DNA of 26,969 bases from JANXSD01 sp043758125 (GTDB taxonomy: Bacteria; Bacteroidota; Bacteroidia; AKYH767-A; OLB10), in assembly GCA_043758125.1 (NCBI GenBank), contig JAYVOC010000189.1, positions 1-26,969 of the forward strand, given 5' to 3'. Positions 24,786 to 26,969 of the stretch are shown piece after piece (the first letter of the stretch is position 1; every line of letters starts with the position of its first letter). Made by a program: the position numbers and the translations under genes. Below the pieces are notes generated by a model, which was not told the origin of the DNA, did not search any database, and worked only from the letters and a program-made list of their open reading frames with translations.

Positions 24786-25634
24786 ATGAAAAAGTTCATC
24801 CTGTTATTAGTGACAGTTATTGGTTTCACTGCCATAGCGAGTGCACAAAATGTACTTGATGGGATATATGTAAGAGAGAACAATCCGGCTCGCCGCGTGA
24901 TCCCTTATCCATATCTCAGGGAAGCTGACGTAATGTGGTCTAAGAAAATCTGGAGACATATTGATTTGAACGAAAAGATTAATGCGCCTTTAAGATATCC
25001 TAAATCAGGAGAGACAAAAGACCGCAAAAATTTAATTAGCGTGATGATGGACGCTGTGAACGAAGGTAGTTTAACGGCTTATGATCCTCAAGATGATGAG
25101 TTCACACTTCCGATGACTGCTGGTGAGTTTTCCAAAGTTGGAGGAGCAGATTCTGTTGCAATCAAAGTTACACGTCCAGATCCTCCGTATGACGAATATG
25201 ATTCAACTGTATTTCGTAAGTTCAATCCAGATGATGTAGTTCAATATCGTTTAAAGGAAGAATGGTTCTTTGATAAGCAACGTTCGGTGATGGACTGTAG
25301 AATTATAGGAATTTGTCCTATGGTTTTGGCTCGTGATCAGGATGGAAACCTTATTGAAGGTGGACAGAAGAAATTATTATTCTGGATTTACTATCCTGAA
25401 GCTCGTAGAATATTCGCAAACGCTGAGGTAGCAAATCGTTATAGCAGTTCAATGCGTTTAACTTTTGAAGATATATTCATGAAGCGAATGTTTAATAGCT
25501 ATATCACGAAAGAAGATAACGTTTACAATCGTCGTGTTGATGATTATAAAACGAATCCACTGGATGCGTTGTTGGAATCAGAAAGAATAAAACAAGATAT
25601 GATTAACTTTGAAATTGATCTTTGGGAATATTAA
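24786..25634 (+). CDS. gldN: Gliding motility / T9SS periplasmic protein GldN
   Basis: GldN (PorN) is the periplasmic partner of GldK in the type IX secretion ring and contacts the end of the GldM arm. ATG 24786 gives the signal peptide MKKFILLLVTVIGFTAIASA, followed by QNVLDGIYVRENNPARRVIPY, the family's usual mature start. The open frame continues 14 codons upstream to a TTG, which is unlikely to be used. Recognisable blocks are READVMWSKKIWRHIDLNEK, the KEEWFFDKQRSVMDCRIIGI strand region, FWIYYPEARRIFAN, and TFEDIFMKRMFNSYI. The 282 residues are normal, and there is no second gldN-like (gldO) copy in the window. It ends the cluster, with a repeat and strong terminator directly downstream. 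Confidence 0.97.
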   Translation: MKKFILLLVTVIGFTAIASAQNVLDGIYVRENNPARRVIPYPYLREADVMWSKKIWRHIDLNEKINAPLRYPKSGETKDRKNLISVMMDAVNEGSLTAYDPQDDEFTLPMTAGEFSKVGGADSVAIKVTRPDPPYDEYDSTVFRKFNPDDVVQYRLKEEWFFDKQRSVMDCRIIGICPMVLARDQDGNLIEGGQKKLLFWIYYPEARRIFANAEVANRYSSSMRLTFEDIFMKRMFNSYITKEDNVYNRRVDDYKTNPLDALLESERIKQDMINFEIDLWEY

Positions 25635-25666
25635 TTCTTGAAAAATTCTTGAAAAATTCTTGAAAA
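25634..25666 (+). repeat. Three tandem copies of an 11-base unit after gldN
   Basis: ATTCTTGAAAA is repeated three times without change (25634-25644, 25645-25655, 25656-25666), starting on the last base of the gldN stop codon, and then decays to ATTTG. It lies 10 bases before the terminator. A replication-slippage origin is the simplest explanation. Confidence 0.9.
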
Positions 25667-25675
25667 ATTTGTGAG

Positions 25676-25708
25676 AAATGGCTGCCTGGAAAGGCAGCCA
25701 TTTTTTTT
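25676..25708 (+). terminator. Strong intrinsic terminator of the gldKLMN cluster
   Basis: AAATGGCTGCC (25676-25686) pairs with GGCAGCCATTT (25693-25703) around the 6-base loop TGGAAA. A run of eight T (25701-25708) follows. It is located 42 bases after the gldN stop. Confidence 0.93.
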
Positions 25709-25766
25709 GGCTTCAAATGGCATTTAGCAGCCTTGCATTGTTAATTTACTGAAACGATGGTATAAT

Positions 25767-25774
25767 TACATTTG
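25767..25774 (+). promoter_or_regulatory. Candidate -7 box upstream of the exonuclease-family gene
   Basis: TACATTTG matches TAnnTTTG exactly. The closest upstream TTG is 26 bases away, longer than usual. It is 64 bases before the ATG at 25838. Between them, GATCTTTT-AAAAGAATC (25801-25817) is an imperfect inverted repeat with one extra base, a possible operator. Confidence 0.4.
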
Positions 25775-25837
25775 TACTTAACGAAAGGGTTTCCATATAG
25801 GATCTTTTAAAAGAATCTTTAATTGATAATTTGTTAA

Positions 25838-26560
25838 ATGAAACTAATAACTTGGAATTGTCAAGGCGCTTTTAGAAAAAAGGCTGACGTGATTCTTAAA
25901 TATAATCCTGATATATTAGTTGTTCAAGAATGTGAACACCCTAGTAAACTGATATTTAATTCAGATACTAAACTCCCAAAAGATTCATTATGGGTTGGAG
26001 ATAATCACCACAAGGGAATTGGTATTTTCTCCTATAGTAAGTATAGATTTAAGCTTCTTGATATTTATAATCCTAATTTCAAAACCATCATTCCTGTTGT
26101 TGTTACAGGTGGTGCAATTGATTTTACATTGTATGCAATTTGGGCTAATAATCCGCAAGACAAAAAAAATCAATATGTAGGACAAATCTGGAAAGCAATA
26201 GAACATTATGATCAATTACTTAATGTTGGATCGACTATACTTACAGGTGATTTTAATAGTAATACAATTTGGGATCGTCCAAGTAGGATTGGGAATCATT
26301 CTAAAGTTGTTGAAGTTTTATCCGACAAAAAGATATTTAGTATTTATCACCATTACTATTCTCAAATACAAGGAAAAGAAGATCACCCAACATTTTATCT
26401 CCAACGAAAAAAAGATAAACCGTATCATCTTGATTATTGTTTCGCATCACACGATCTTCTTTCCAAAGTTAAAAAATTTGAAGTTGGAACGTATAAAAAT
26501 TGGATAGCTCAAAGCGATCATTCACCACTTTTTGTTGAATTTAATTTGAGACGAAAATAA
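25838..26560 (+). CDS. Endonuclease/exonuclease/phosphatase (EEP) family protein
   Basis: The 240-residue protein is a stand-alone EEP-superfamily domain (DNase I / exonuclease III / phosphodiesterase fold). The expected catalytic set is all present: Asn7 in LITWNCQGAF, Glu31 in VVQECEH, Asp138 and Asn140 in LTGDFNSN, an Asp in PYHLDYCFAS, and the terminal Asp227-His228 in QSDHSPLFVEF. It should be a metal-dependent phosphoesterase, but the sequence does not say whether the substrate is DNA, RNA, a lipid or a nucleotide. There is no signal peptide, so it is probably cytoplasmic. It lies after the gldN terminator with its own candidate promoter, is more AT-rich than the gld genes and has no evident partner. 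It may be an accessory or acquired gene. Confidence 0.88.
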   Translation: MKLITWNCQGAFRKKADVILKYNPDILVVQECEHPSKLIFNSDTKLPKDSLWVGDNHHKGIGIFSYSKYRFKLLDIYNPNFKTIIPVVVTGGAIDFTLYAIWANNPQDKKNQYVGQIWKAIEHYDQLLNVGSTILTGDFNSNTIWDRPSRIGNHSKVVEVLSDKKIFSIYHHYYSQIQGKEDHPTFYLQRKKDKPYHLDYCFASHDLLSKVKKFEVGTYKNWIAQSDHSPLFVEFNLRRK

Positions 26561-26627
26561 AGGCACAAATGAAAAATGATACTAGGTGTTTTGGGATCAA
26601 TTAATCTTATAATAAAATTTATGTGCG

Positions 26628-26945
26628 TCAAGAAGTAATGAAAATTGGAACATGAGCAGTTAAATTAATATGGTCATTGGCAATAAATATTTTATTTTGA
26701 TGTTGATAAATTAAACATAGTTCAGCCGAAATGGCAATCATATAATTGGTCTTACAACACTTGTATTTAATCGCTAATCGATATCTTAATAAAGTTAAAT
26801 TAGTAATTTCACGATTATAGGAACGGTTTTTTATAGATTTAATATTCGTTTTAAATACCTGTAAAATGCTAACTTTAAATATATCAAAGCAGCCTAAGTA
26901 TACTTCTTTAAACGAAGAGAGTGGTATTACTTCCACATAAGCCAT
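26628..26945 (-). CDS. Doubtful small hypothetical protein
   Basis: An open frame of 105 codons starts at ATG 26945 and reads MAYVEVIPLSSFKEVYLGCF. I recognise no domain. It is rich in Ile, Lys, Leu, Asn and Tyr, with few Gly and Asp, as expected both for a small AT-rich gene and for chance translation of AT-rich DNA. No TAnnTTTG box or Shine-Dalgarno sequence is visible in the 24 bases available upstream. The remaining bases of the 26561-26969 stretch hold nothing else that I can support. It could also be an accessory gene that continues a cluster beyond the window. Confidence 0.3.
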   Translation of the reverse strand: MAYVEVIPLSSFKEVYLGCFDIFKVSILQVFKTNIKSIKNRSYNREITNLTLLRYRLAIKYKCCKTNYMIAISAELCLIYQHQNKIFIANDHINLTAHVPIFITS

Positions 26946-26969
26946 ATTTTGGATTGTAATATTCTTTAA

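Noticed and set aside
1..26969. tRNA, rRNA, CRISPR arrays, insertion sequences or prophage genes
   Set aside because: Reading both strands, I found no cloverleaf, no regularly spaced repeats, and no transposase or integrase motifs.

Overview
The window is a low-GC (about one third G+C by eye) chromosomal segment of a Bacteroidota bacterium. The strongest evidence is a complete type IX secretion / gliding-motility core (a PorP/SprF-family gene followed by gldK, gldL, gldM, gldN). Supporting evidence is the near absence of Shine-Dalgarno sequences and several Bacteroidota-type promoters (TTTG, about 20 bases, then TAnnTTTG). The gene order miaB - sigma-54 activator - lptE - TPR protein - secG - groES - groEL is also one I associate with this phylum. 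I cannot fix the genus; the Flavobacteriales, Chitinophagales or relatives are all possible.

Layout, left to right. Bases 1-4261 (+): the 3' part of an acyl-CoA dehydrogenase gene, then a tightly packed Wza-like export lipoprotein and Wzc-like tyrosine kinase pair for surface polysaccharide. 4276-5577 (-): murF, convergent with the kinase. 5827-6699 (+): a two-domain universal stress protein, convergent with an HD-domain hydrolase (6719-7300, -). 7723-15454 (-): a long block on one strand. In transcription order it is miaB (tRNA modification), a sigma-54 activator with no sensor domain, lptE, a large acidic TPR protein, secG, then groES and groEL behind their own regulatory region and closed by a strong terminator. 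15842-19573 (+): topA and an arginase-family gene. 19809-25634 (+): porP/sprF-gldKLMN, ended by a strong terminator. 25838-26560 (+): an orphan endonuclease/exonuclease/phosphatase-family gene, then an AT-rich tail with one doubtful small ORF.

Much of the window concerns the cell envelope: peptidoglycan precursor synthesis (murF), LPS insertion (lptE), Sec export (secG), capsule or exopolysaccharide export (wza/wzc), and outer-membrane protein secretion with its ion-driven motor (gldL/gldM). No mobile element, CRISPR array, tRNA or rRNA was seen.

Most of the window looks like conserved core genome, and I did not find a clearly new multi-gene system. The points most worth following up are: (1) the arginase-like protein next to the T9SS genes, in which two of six metal ligands are replaced; (2) the secG-groES intergenic region, which has four CTGTCA/TGACAG half-sites and a sigma-54-like element, in the same cluster as a sigma-54 activator; (3) the large, mostly disordered TPR protein between lptE and secG; and (4) the structured leader of topA. 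Five starts (murF, miaB, porP, gldK, gldN) are placed downstream of the longest open frame, on evidence from promoters, signal peptides or start codons.
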